NCBI RefSeq assembly: GCF_006546835.1
Contig: NZ_VICB01000005.1
Span: 124,001 to 188,000 of the forward strand
Reading direction: 5' to 3'
From: Actinomyces johnsonii
GTDB lineage: Bacteria > Actinomycetota > Actinomycetes > Actinomycetales > Actinomycetaceae
Length of the DNA: 64,000 nucleotides
Below are positions 27,881-35,838 of this stretch, in pieces; position 1 is the stretch's first letter, and each line of letters starts with the position of its first letter. The translations under genes and the position numbers were made by a program. A model generated the notes under the pieces. That model saw only the letters and a list, made by a program, of their open reading frames with translations. It was not told where the DNA came from and made no database searches.

Positions 27881-28543
27881 TTAATGAGGCGCTGCGTTCG
27901 CGGCAGGTTTCTGCACGGTTGCCGTGATTTTCTGGGGGGTGTTGTCCGCGGAGGTGGTGACTGTCGGTGAGAAGGAGTAGGTGTGTTGGCCGGATCCCGG
28001 GGTCGTTGTGGTCGTTCCGAAGCTCAGGTCGAGGTAGGAGCCCTCCACGCGCACCAGGTCATCGATCTTGTAGGTGATGCTCAGGTGCTCCGGGGTGCAC
28101 GTGATGGCGTCGACCTGCCCAGCGCTGTCTCCGTACGATCCGTAGTGGAGGCGCGCGAAGCGTCTGAGATCGGAATTGCTCAGCTTCTTGCTCTCACCTC
28201 CGATGGGGACATCGTAAAACGATGCCGTTCCGGCGACCCGGTCGTTCGCGAGGCAGTTCCATGCCCACTGACCGGGGACGGAGTCGACCTCAACGGTGAC
28301 GGTCAGCTCCTTCTTCGGCGCGATGGTAGAGGGGATGCGCAGGCCCCAGCTGAGGCAGTCGGTGCTGGTGCCCGAGCCCTGGCATCCCTCGCCGCTCGAA
28401 TTGTAGATTCCGGAGGCGATGATGCTATCGGGGGCGGCCTGTGCCGGTGAAGAGAGGAAGCCGGCGAGGAGCAGGGGGAGGGCTGCGATGGCACCGGTGA
28501 GGCGCCGTCGGGATGAGGCTGGTTGTCGTTGTGGCAGATGCAT
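27881..28543 (-). CDS. Truncated secreted paralog, copy 4
   Basis: 220 residues from ATG 28543, with AAAGAGG upstream. It has a signal peptide (LPLLLAGFLSSPAQA) and then only the N-terminal domain of the family: Cys-bearing GEGCQGSG, DCLSW, WAWNCLAN, AITCTPEHLSI. It stops at QKPAANAAPH, exactly where the full copies continue into ATVTTEAVKV. Just after the stop, the DNA reads CACGGAGAAC, the sequence that ends copies 2 and 3. It therefore looks like an internal deletion of the C-terminal half. The shortened protein could still fold as a single secreted domain. Confidence 0.75.
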   Translation of the reverse strand: MHLPQRQPASSRRRLTGAIAALPLLLAGFLSSPAQAAPDSIIASGIYNSSGEGCQGSGTSTDCLSWGLRIPSTIAPKKELTVTVEVDSVPGQWAWNCLANDRVAGTASFYDVPIGGESKKLSNSDLRRFARLHYGSYGDSAGQVDAITCTPEHLSITYKIDDLVRVEGSYLDLSFGTTTTTPGSGQHTYSFSPTVTTSADNTPQKITATVQKPAANAAPH

Positions 28544-28659
28544 GAGCAACCTCTTTCACGGGGTAGTCGGGACAGAAACGACTATCCGGTCAATATACCG
28601 TGGTGCGCGTCACTCGTAAAGAGGTTCTGGCCCCTGTTCTGAGGTGACAGCCGGCCGGT

Positions 28660-29535
28660 TCAGTGCCGACGCGTGGCATCTTTCATGGCAGCGGTAAAGG
28701 CGACGAGCTCGCTGCGCAGTGCCCCGAGCGCATAGTGGCGGCGCTCCTCGTTGCCGCGCCCGCCGTCGTCGCCGGAGGTGGCCGCCACGATCTCGGGGGC
28801 AAAGCGCTCGACGATCTTGACCGTGGCGGACCCGCTGATCGCCCCGTCGGCGCCCGCGGCGATCGCCTCGGCAACCTGCGCGGGCGTGGAGATGCCGAAG
28901 CCCAGCATGACGGGTGCGGCGGAGTCGGCGCGAAGGCGCTCCACCGACTCGGCCAGCCCCACGGTGGACGAGGCCCTCTCGGTACCGGTCACGCCCACCC
29001 GGGAGACGGCGTAGACGTAGCCGCGTGAGGCCGCTGCCACCGCGTCCAGGGTCTCGGTGGCAGCCGACGGCGGTGCGATGTAGACGGCGTCGATGCCGGC
29101 CTCCTCGGCGGCACGGCTGAAGAGTGCCGACTCGCGGATCGGGACGTCGGGCAGCAGCACCGAGTCGATGCCGGCCTGGGCACACTCGGCGTAGAAGCGC
29201 TCCAGGCCCATCGCGAAGGGCACGTTGCCGTAGATGAGCATGCCGATGGGCAGCTGCGGGTGGCGCCGGCGTACCCGCGCGACCACCTCCAAGCAGTCGC
29301 TGAAGCCGGCCCCAGCGGCCAGCGCCCTGACGTGCGCCTTCTGGATCGTGGGTCCGTCGGCGACTGGGTCGGTGAAGGGCACACCCAGCTCCAGGGCATC
29401 GGCCCCGCCGGCGATGAGGGCCTCGATGACGGCCTCGCTGGTGGCCGGGTCGGGGTCGCCGACCATGACGAAGGGGACGAAGGCGCCCTCACCGCGCTCC
29501 TTGAGAGCGGCGAACATCGCGGGGTAGCGGCTCAT
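28660..29535 (-). CDS. trpA: Tryptophan synthase alpha chain
   Basis: 291 residues. It cleaves indole-3-glycerol phosphate to indole, which is passed to the beta chain. TIM-barrel marks: FVPFVMVGDPDP near 19 (with the conserved Asp), LELGVPFTDPVADGP with the catalytic Glu near 48, PLPD-like LLPDVPIRES near 130, and GFGISTPAQVAEA near 214. The start ATG 29535 follows GAGGAG by 8 nt and lies 1 nt behind the trpCB stop. It is the last gene of the operon. An acidic SGDDGGRGNEE insertion lies near the C-terminus. Confidence 0.96.
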   Translation of the reverse strand: MSRYPAMFAALKERGEGAFVPFVMVGDPDPATSEAVIEALIAGGADALELGVPFTDPVADGPTIQKAHVRALAAGAGFSDCLEVVARVRRRHPQLPIGMLIYGNVPFAMGLERFYAECAQAGIDSVLLPDVPIRESALFSRAAEEAGIDAVYIAPPSAATETLDAVAAASRGYVYAVSRVGVTGTERASSTVGLAESVERLRADSAAPVMLGFGISTPAQVAEAIAAGADGAISGSATVKIVERFAPEIVAATSGDDGGRGNEERRHYALGALRSELVAFTAAMKDATRRH

Positions 29536-29536
29536 G

Positions 29537-31822
29537 TCAGAACTCCTCATTTGGGCCGGTGCTCATGCCTGCGTTCAGACCTGCGTACTCAATGCGTTTG
29601 CCCATCTGCTCCACCATGCGCGCAGCCCGGGCGACGGCACCGTCGGAGGAGAACGAGCCGCCCAACCGCGCCCGCACCTGATCGAGGTCCTTGTCCCCGC
29701 GGCCCGACAGGCACACCAGTAGGATCGGGGGCTCCTCGCCGTCGGGCACCTCCCGGGCCATGGCCAGAGCCTGTGCCAGGGCGTGAGCCGACTCCACGGC
29801 CGGGATGATCCCCTCATGGCGCGAGAGCAGCTGGAAGGCCTCGATCGCATCGTCATCGCCGATACCGACGTAGCGGGCCCTGCCGGTGTCCGATAACCAG
29901 GCGTGCTCGGGCCCCACGCCCGGGTAGTCCAGGCCCGCCGAGACGGAGAAGGACTCCTCGACCTGTCCCTCGGAGGTGCGCATGAGGTAGCTGCGCGCCC
30001 CGTGGAGGATACCCACCAGCCCCTTGTTGATGGGGGCGCCGTGGCGGGGCGTGTTCAGTCCCTCACCGGCGGGCTCGACGCCGATGAGCTCGACGCCGGG
30101 GTCGTCGATGAAGTCCGCGAACATGCCGATCGCGTTGGAACCCCCACCCACGCAGGCGATGACCGAGTCCGGCAGACGCCCTGTCAGCCCCAGCACCTGG
30201 GCGCGGGCCTCACGGGAGATGACCCGGTGGTACTCGCGCACGATCGTGGGGAAGGGATGAGGGCCGGCGGCCGTGCCCAGCAGGTAGTGGGTGTCGGCGA
30301 AGGAGGCGGTCCAGTCGCGCAGCGCCTCGTTGACGGCGTCCTTGAGCGTGCCGGCGCCGCTGTCCACCGGCACTACCGTGGCGCCCATGAGTTCCATGCG
30401 CTCGACGTTGGAAGCCTGGCGTACGACGTCGGTGGCCCCCATGTAGATGGTGCAATCCAGTCCCAGCAGGGCACAGACCATGGCGGTGGCCGTTCCGTGC
30501 TGGCCCGCACCGGTCTCGGCGATGATGCGCCGCTTGCCCATCCGCTTGGCCAGCAGGGCCTGGCCCAGGACCTGGTTGCCCTTGTGAGCGCCGCCGTGGA
30601 CCAGGTCCTCGCGCTTGAGCAGGATGCGGGCGTTGCCCTCCAGCGGAAGGTTGCGCAGCTCGGTGACTGTTGTGGGACGTCCCAGGTAGCGGGTCATGAG
30701 CGTGTCCAGCTCGGCGGCGAAAGCGGGGTCGGCCTGGGCGTCGATGAAGGCGTCCTCGAGCTGGTCCAAGGCCGGGATGAGCAGCTCGGGTACGAACTGC
30801 CCGCCGTAGGGTCCGAAGAAGGCGGGCAGGCGCGGGTGGTGCCTTTCCCTCTCGCCCTCGCCCGGTTCCTGGTCCGACGGCGACGTTGCGCCCTGGCTCT
30901 GGGACTGTCCGTCCCGCTGTGGCAGCGGCACCGCGGTGGCCAGGTCTCGGGCGGCCTCGGCCGGGTCCGGGGCTCCGGACAGGGACGAGCCCACCAGGAG
31001 GGCATCCACCAGGCCGGAGAGGCGCCGTACGTCGTCGGGCGTGCTGACCCCCGACTCGCCGATGAGGACCACCCCGGCCGGGGCCAGTGGGGCCAGCTCC
31101 TCAGTGCGGGCCAGGTTCGTGTCCAGAGTGCGCAGGTCGCGGTTGTTGATGCCGATGACCTCGGCGCCCAGCGCCGCCGCCCGGTGCATCTCCTCAGGGC
31201 TCGAGACCTCCGTGAGCACCTCCATGCCCAGGCAGCGCGCCAGCTCGGCCAGTTCTCGGTAGACGTCGTCGGGCACCACCGAGAGCATGAGCAGGATCGC
31301 GTCCGCCCCCAGGCTGCGGGCCGCCAGCACCTGGACCTCATCGACGATGAAGTCCTTGCACAGGACGGGGACGTCCACCACCTCGCGCACGGCCGCCAGG
31401 TCGTCGAAGGAGCCGTTGAAGCGGTCGGGCTCGGTGAGCACCGAGACCGCGGCCGCATGGGGCGCGTACTGTGCGGCGAGCGCGGCCGGGTCGTAGTTGG
31501 AGCGGATGGTCCCGCGCGAGGGTGAGGCCGCCTTGCACTCCATGATGAGGGCCGGCTGCGGGCCCGCTGCCCCGCCGCTGCGAGTGCGCAGGGCTGCGGC
31601 GAAGGAGCGCTGCGAGTGCGGCAGCTCCTCGGCGCGCAGGTGCCCGAAGCGGGTGCGCAGCTCCTCGATGCGCTCACGGCGCGCCTGGACGATCGAGTCC
31701 AGGACGGTGCCCGTGGCGATGAGCCGCGCCTCGACCGGCTCACGGTGCGCGCGCTCGCCGGGGTCCGAAGTCGGGGAGCCGGGATCCATGGAGGGAATGG
31801 GGGCGGTATCGGGGGTGGTCAC
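29537..31822 (-). CDS. trpCB: Fused indole-3-glycerol phosphate synthase / tryptophan synthase beta chain
   Basis: A 761-residue fusion. Residues about 38-300 are Trp[17 protein letters not shown], then [12 protein letters not shown] (catalytic Lys), [23 protein letters not shown], and [15 protein letters not shown] charged Gln/Ser/Glu-rich linker (about 305-335) leads to TrpB from about 340: [33 protein letters not shown] with the PLP Lys, [12 protein letters not shown], and [12 protein letters not shown]. Both catalytic sites look complete. With trpA directly behind, the three last steps of the pathway are encoded together. No trpF is in the operon; actinobacteria commonly use the dual PriA enzyme instead. 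Confidence 0.96.
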   Translation of the reverse strand: MTTPDTAPIPSMDPGSPTSDPGERAHREPVEARLIATGTVLDSIVQARRERIEELRTRFGHLRAEELPHSQRSFAAALRTRSGGAAGPQPALIMECKAASPSRGTIRSNYDPAALAAQYAPHAAAVSVLTEPDRFNGSFDDLAAVREVVDVPVLCKDFIVDEVQVLAARSLGADAILLMLSVVPDDVYRELAELARCLGMEVLTEVSSPEEMHRAAALGAEVIGINNRDLRTLDTNLARTEELAPLAPAGVVLIGESGVSTPDDVRRLSGLVDALLVGSSLSGAPDPAEAARDLATAVPLPQRDGQSQSQGATSPSDQEPGEGERERHHPRLPAFFGPYGGQFVPELLIPALDQLEDAFIDAQADPAFAAELDTLMTRYLGRPTTVTELRNLPLEGNARILLKREDLVHGGAHKGNQVLGQALLAKRMGKRRIIAETGAGQHGTATAMVCALLGLDCTIYMGATDVVRQASNVERMELMGATVVPVDSGAGTLKDAVNEALRDWTASFADTHYLLGTAAGPHPFPTIVREYHRVISREARAQVLGLTGRLPDSVIACVGGGSNAIGMFADFIDDPGVELIGVEPAGEGLNTPRHGAPINKGLVGILHGARSYLMRTSEGQVEESFSVSAGLDYPGVGPEHAWLSDTGRARYVGIGDDDAIEAFQLLSRHEGIIPAVESAHALAQALAMAREVPDGEEPPILLVCLSGRGDKDLDQVRARLGGSFSSDGAVARAARMVEQMGKRIEYAGLNAGMSTGPNEEF

Positions 31823-31831
31823 GGTCTCTCC

Positions 31832-32944
31832 TCAGGCCCGCTCGGCGGCTGAATCGTCGGCGGGCTCACTGGCCAATTCACTGGCTTTGGTCATGGACTC
31901 CAGGTGGCGGGCCACGCGGCCAGAACGGATCTGCTCCAGTGCCATGGCGGTGCCGTCTGCGAGGTTGTCGGCCGGGCCTGCGAGATACAGCAGGGCGCCG
32001 GCATTGACAGCGATGGCGTCGCGATGGGCCGGCCTGCCCTCACCCGAGATGGCCTCGCGCAGCAGGCGGGCGTTGTCGGCAGGCTCCCCGCCCAGCAGAT
32101 CGGCCAGCTCGTAGGTGCTCACCCCCAGTTCCTGGGGCGCGACCTCGTAGGACTTGACCCCGCGGGGAGTCGCCTCGCGCACGAGCGTCGGCCCGTGGAC
32201 GGCGATCTCGTCTAGGCCCGAGCCGTGCACGACCAGCGCCCGCTTGCGTCCCAACTGGACCATCGCCTCGGCGATCATGTCCAGCATGCTCGGGTCCCAC
32301 ACGCCCATGAGTTGGAAGGTCAGGTGGGCCGGGTTCACCAGCGGCCCCAGGACGTTGAAGATCGTGGGGGTCGCCAGCGCTCTGCGCACCGGGGCCACGT
32401 GCCGCATGGCCGGATGGTAGGCCTGGGCGAACAGGAAGGTGAAGTGGTCGCGGGCCAGCAGTTCGACCGCCGTGGCCGGGTCCACATCCAGGGGCAGTCC
32501 CAGCTCGGCGATGACGTCTGCCGCCCCCGTCTTGGAGGAGACGGCCCGGTTGCCGTGCTTGGCAACCGCGATCCCCATCGAGGCAGCCACCAGCCCCGCC
32601 CCCGTGGAGATGTTGATCGTGCCCACGCCGTCGCCCCCGGTACCGACGACGTCCACCAGTGGGAAGGTCACCGAGGGGAAGGCCCGGGCCGCCTGGCGGA
32701 AGGCGTTGGCGGCCCCGGCGACCTCCTGGGGCTCCTCGCCGCGGGCGTGCAGCGCCGCTAGCAGCGCCGCCGTCTCCGCCTCAGACAGATCCCCGGCGCC
32801 CAGGGCGGCGAAGACCGTGGAGGCCTGCTCACGGGTGAGGCGCCGGCCCTGAACGACTTCGCGCAGTAGCTCGTGCGCTTCCTGCGCCGTGGCAACATGC
32901 GTGCCGTCCGCGGCAGCGGGGGCCGCATTGTTGGTCTCACTCAT
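31832..32944 (-). CDS. trpD: Anthranilate phosphoribosyltransferase
   Basis: 370 residues. It transfers phosphoribosyl from PRPP to anthranilate. Key marks: DVVGTGGDGVGTINISTGA near 99-117 (PRPP loop), KHGNRAVSSKTGAADV near 133, FLFAQAYHPAMRHVAPVRRAL near 177 and FNVLGPLVNPA near 205. The N-terminal 20 residues are an extension. The stop is 9 nt from the trpCB start. Confidence 0.96.
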   Translation of the reverse strand: MSETNNAAPAAADGTHVATAQEAHELLREVVQGRRLTREQASTVFAALGAGDLSEAETAALLAALHARGEEPQEVAGAANAFRQAARAFPSVTFPLVDVVGTGGDGVGTINISTGAGLVAASMGIAVAKHGNRAVSSKTGAADVIAELGLPLDVDPATAVELLARDHFTFLFAQAYHPAMRHVAPVRRALATPTIFNVLGPLVNPAHLTFQLMGVWDPSMLDMIAEAMVQLGRKRALVVHGSGLDEIAVHGPTLVREATPRGVKSYEVAPQELGVSTYELADLLGGEPADNARLLREAISGEGRPAHRDAIAVNAGALLYLAGPADNLADGTAMALEQIRSGRVARHLESMTKASELASEPADDSAAERA

Positions 32945-32982
32945 CGGTCTGTAGCTCCTTCACGGATGGTTGAGGCTTGGGG

Positions 32983-33008
32983 CACTCGGGGACGATTCTG
33001 CCCGAGTG
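32983..33008 (-). other. Hairpin between trpG and trpD
   Basis: An 8-bp perfect stem CACTCGGG/CCCGAGTG around a 10-nt loop in the 110-nt gap between trpG and trpD, with no T-run. It may be a processing or attenuation element; its role is not clear. Confidence 0.4.
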
Positions 33009-33054
33009 GTACCGCGGTTGCGGGGATCTGCGGGATGACGTGAGGCGGCGTGGC

Positions 33055-33807
33055 TCAGGAGGTTCGGGCCAGGTCGGCGGTGATGGACTTGAGCAGGGCC
33101 GGCCCCTGAGGGGTGAGGATCGACTCGGGATGGAACTGCAGCCCGACCGCCGGTGCCGATCGGTGCCGGGCCGCCATGACGATGCCATTGACTCCTTCGA
33201 CCGGCGCAGTACAGGCCAGGCTGACAAGCGCCTCGGGCGGCGTGCGCGTGCCCAGCGAGTGATAGCGGGCCACATCCAGCGGTCCGCCGTCGAGCACCGT
33301 GAAGGCCGGGTCCGCGCGGCCGGCCTCGGTAACCTCGACGCGGTCGGAGCGACCGTGGACCGGGCCAACCGGGGCGACCCGTCCGCCGCAGGCCTCGACG
33401 AGGGCCTGGAAGCCCAGGCAGATGCCCAGCGTCGGGATCGCCTGCTCCAGCGCGGCGGCGATGAGCTCCATGAGGCATCCCGATGTCGCCGGGTAGCCCG
33501 GACCGGGGGACAGGCACAGAACCGGGCGGCGAGCGGACTCGTGCTCGGCCTCGGTGGGCTCCAGAGCGGCGAGCACCCGGGAGACCGGTACATTGTTGCG
33601 ATAAACCTCGATGTGGGAGCCGAGCGTGGCGAACTGGTCGACGAGGTTGTAGACGAAGGAGTCGCGGTTGTCGAGCAGGACCACCCGGGTCGGGGCCGAG
33701 ACTGCCACGGCGTCCTTCTCCGTGTTGTTCACTGCGCTATTCACCATGCTCTTGGCCATGCTATTCGCTGTGTTCTGCCCGCTGCGCCGAGTGCTGGTAT
33801 TGGTCAT
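33055..33807 (-). CDS. trpG: Anthranilate synthase component II, glutamine amidotransferase
   Basis: 250 residues. It supplies ammonia from glutamine to TrpE. Class I amidotransferase triad: GICLGFQAL with the Cys near 127, and HPES with His and Glu near 224-226. LSPGPGYP near 88 is the oxyanion segment. The first 40 residues (rich in Asn, Ser, Lys, Ala) are an unusual extension before VVLLDNRDSFVYN. The start is supported by AAGGAGG 8 nt upstream and lies 3 nt behind trpE. Confidence 0.95.
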   Translation of the reverse strand: MTNTSTRRSGQNTANSMAKSMVNSAVNNTEKDAVAVSAPTRVVLLDNRDSFVYNLVDQFATLGSHIEVYRNNVPVSRVLAALEPTEAEHESARRPVLCLSPGPGYPATSGCLMELIAAALEQAIPTLGICLGFQALVEACGGRVAPVGPVHGRSDRVEVTEAGRADPAFTVLDGGPLDVARYHSLGTRTPPEALVSLACTAPVEGVNGIVMAARHRSAPAVGLQFHPESILTPQGPALLKSITADLARTS

Positions 33808-33810
33808 GGC

Positions 33811-35547
33811 TCAAACCTCCTTGCCGGTTCGGTCGATGACGAGGGCGGCGCCCTGTGCGGCGGCCACCGCCTCAAGGACGGCACGGGCCTTGTGAACGGT
33901 CTCGGCGGCCTCGGCGGCCGGGGATGACGCGGCCACCACGCCGGCCCCGGCCTGAACCAGGGCGGTCCCGTCGGCCACGAAGCCGGAACGGATGACGATG
34001 CAGGTGTCCAGCTCGCCGTCTCCGCGGATATAGCCCACCGAGCCGCCGTAGGAACCACGCCGCACGCCCTCGGCCCGGCGGATGAGCTCGGCGGCCCGCA
34101 GCTTGGGCGCCCCGGTGAGGGTGCCCATCGTCATGGAGGCGCGGAAGGCGTCCAGAGCATCCAGGTCATCGGCCAGCTCGCCGGAGACCTCCGAGACCAA
34201 GTGCATCACCCGGCTGTAGCGGTCCACGCGCAAAAGGTCCTGGACGCTGCGGGTGCCCGGGCGGCTGACCCGGGCGACGTCGTTGCGGGCAAGGTCCACG
34301 AGCATGACGTGCTCGGCAACCTCCTTGGCGTCGGTGCGCAGCTCCAGCTCCAGACGGGTGTCGCGCTCGTGGTCCACCGAGCCGTCGGGGTGCAGCCCGC
34401 GCGGACGGGTCCCGGCGATCGGGCGGATGGCGACCCGGCCGCTGCGCGCCGAGTGCAGCAGCGCCGACTCCGGGGAGGCCCCGAACAACTCGAAGTCCGG
34501 GGCCGCCAGATAGAACATGTAGGGGCTCGGGTTGGCCTGGCGCAGCACGTGGTAGGCGGCCAGCGTGTCCGGGCAGGCGATGGTGAAGCCGCGCGAGGGC
34601 ACCACCTGATAGATGTCGCCGTCAGCGATGTAGCCGCGCATCGTCTCCACAACCGCCTCGAAGTCGGCGTCGGAGATGGTGGGCTCCGCGTGCAGGACCG
34701 GGCAGCCGGCGGCGGCTGTCGACGCGGACGGCGCCTCGCTGCCGTCGGCACCGTCGACCGGCTCATCGGTCGCGTCGTCGATGGCTGCGGCCAGCGCATT
34801 CATGCGCGACTCCAGGTCCACGGCGTCGACGGAGGCTCCCACCAGGGTCGCCTCCTGCGTGGGGTGGTCGACGACGAGGATGATGCGGGCATCGTAGAAA
34901 AGGTAGTCCGGGCAGGTATTGGCACCCTGGTCCACCTCGGGCAGGGACTCGAAGGTGGACAGGTAGTCGAAAGCGAAGGTCCCCGCCTCCAACGGCAGAT
35001 GAGGGTGATCGATCTCGGTTCCGGCCAGGACCCGCAGCGGCTCGATGGTGGACAGGGCCGTCAGGCGCTCGCGTTCCTCGATCGCTGGGTCGTCGTCGGA
35101 GATGGTGGGCAGGCTGAGCGTGAGCCGATTGGGGGAGCGGTCCGTGATGTGCTCGCCCAGGTGCTGTTCCAGGCGGGCCAGGGCGGCGAGGCCGTCGGGC
35201 CCGGGGCCCTGACCGTCGACGGCGTCCAGCGCCTCAGCGGTGACGGTTCCGCCCCAGCAAGTCATCCTGGCCGAGGCCTCTAGGACGGCGACCGTGGTGC
35301 GCGAGACCTTGGTCGTGATGTCGGCGCTCTCGAGCAGGATGCAGTCCACGGGGCGTACCGTGCTGTTGCCGGTGTCGCTTTCTGCACCTCCGACCGGGTA
35401 GCCAGTGATGCGCAGCAGGCCTGTGCGGGTCAGGTGCTCCAGGAGGGCACCGCCGTCGGCGTGGTAGCGCACTTGGCGCGTGAGGACGATCGGTGAGGCA
35501 GCAGAGGGCGCGGCTGGAGGTGCTGCATCTGACACGGTGGGTGGCAT
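33811..35547 (-). CDS. trpE: Anthranilate synthase component I
   Basis: 578 residues, start ATG 35547 with AAAGAGG upstream. It converts chorismate to anthranilate with TrpG. The N-terminal region holds the feedback domain, with LLES near residue 63 recognisable as the Trp-binding LLES motif. The catalytic domain shows DIYQVVPSRGF near 330, IRPIAGTRPRG near 383, ELRTDAKEVAEHVMLVDLARNDV near 405 and GTLTGAPKLRAAEL near 490. It is the first structural gene of the operon, expressed from the leader with trpL. Confidence 0.96.
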   Translation of the reverse strand: MPPTVSDAAPPAAPSAASPIVLTRQVRYHADGGALLEHLTRTGLLRITGYPVGGAESDTGNSTVRPVDCILLESADITTKVSRTTVAVLEASARMTCWGGTVTAEALDAVDGQGPGPDGLAALARLEQHLGEHITDRSPNRLTLSLPTISDDDPAIEERERLTALSTIEPLRVLAGTEIDHPHLPLEAGTFAFDYLSTFESLPEVDQGANTCPDYLFYDARIILVVDHPTQEATLVGASVDAVDLESRMNALAAAIDDATDEPVDGADGSEAPSASTAAAGCPVLHAEPTISDADFEAVVETMRGYIADGDIYQVVPSRGFTIACPDTLAAYHVLRQANPSPYMFYLAAPDFELFGASPESALLHSARSGRVAIRPIAGTRPRGLHPDGSVDHERDTRLELELRTDAKEVAEHVMLVDLARNDVARVSRPGTRSVQDLLRVDRYSRVMHLVSEVSGELADDLDALDAFRASMTMGTLTGAPKLRAAELIRRAEGVRRGSYGGSVGYIRGDGELDTCIVIRSGFVADGTALVQAGAGVVAASSPAAEAAETVHKARAVLEAVAAAQGAALVIDRTGKEV

Positions 35548-35584
35548 GGGGCCTCTTTCCTGAGATCGTGGGTCAGGCGGGCCT

Positions 35585-35699
35585 CTCACTCATGCATCGG
35601 GCGGGCCCGCGGTGAGCGAGCCGGCACGTCCTAGCGCGTCAGGGTGGTGGCTCGCCGCAAAGGGAGCCACCACCACTGGCGGTCGCGGAACGCTGTCAT
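35585..35699 (-). promoter_or_regulatory. trpL: trp attenuator (alternative RNA structures)
   Basis: Within the trpL leader, GGTGGTGGCT (35652-35643 region, plus-strand complement at 35665-35674) forms a 10-bp 1:2 stem with AGCCACCACC. GCGAGCC (35655-35649) can instead pair with GGCTCGC (35622-35616), a 7-bp 2:3 stem. The latter overlaps CTCGCTCA (35620-35613), which can pair with TGAGTGAG (35592-35585) as an 8-bp 3:4 stem with one G-U. These are mutually exclusive pairings with the Trp codons in arm 1, as in classical attenuation. No strong T-run follows the 3:4 stem. Confidence 0.75.
35631..35699 (-). CDS. trpL: trp operon leader peptide
   Basis: A 22-codon frame from ATG 35699 to TAG 35633-35631, reading MTAFRDRQWWWLPLRRATTLTR. 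The three consecutive Trp codons are the sensing element: when charged tRNA-Trp is scarce, the ribosome stalls there and changes the downstream RNA fold. No Shine-Dalgarno is visible. A promoter 8 nt upstream implies a leaderless mRNA, as known for some other bacterial trpL genes. The peptide ends about 80 nt ahead of trpE. Confidence 0.9.
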   Translation of the reverse strand: MTAFRDRQWWWLPLRRATTLTR

Positions 35700-35707
35700 A
35701 ACCACAG

Positions 35708-35736
35708 AGAGTAGAACGAGGTTGTCAAGCAGCCAA
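35708..35736 (-). promoter_or_regulatory. Promoter of the trp operon
   Basis: Minus strand TTGGCT (35736-35731), 17-nt spacer, TACTCT (35713-35708), with the trpL ATG 8 nt further. A TTGACA at 35728-35723 is also present but has no -10 at the right distance. Confidence 0.5.
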
Positions 35737-35838
35737 ATCGACGGCAGAAGATGAGATGCGTGTCCGGACTGGCAGCGCGGGATGAGTCGCTCGGTGTCTC
35801 ACCATGCCGGCGGTGGGCCGATGGAAGCCGAGAACCTC

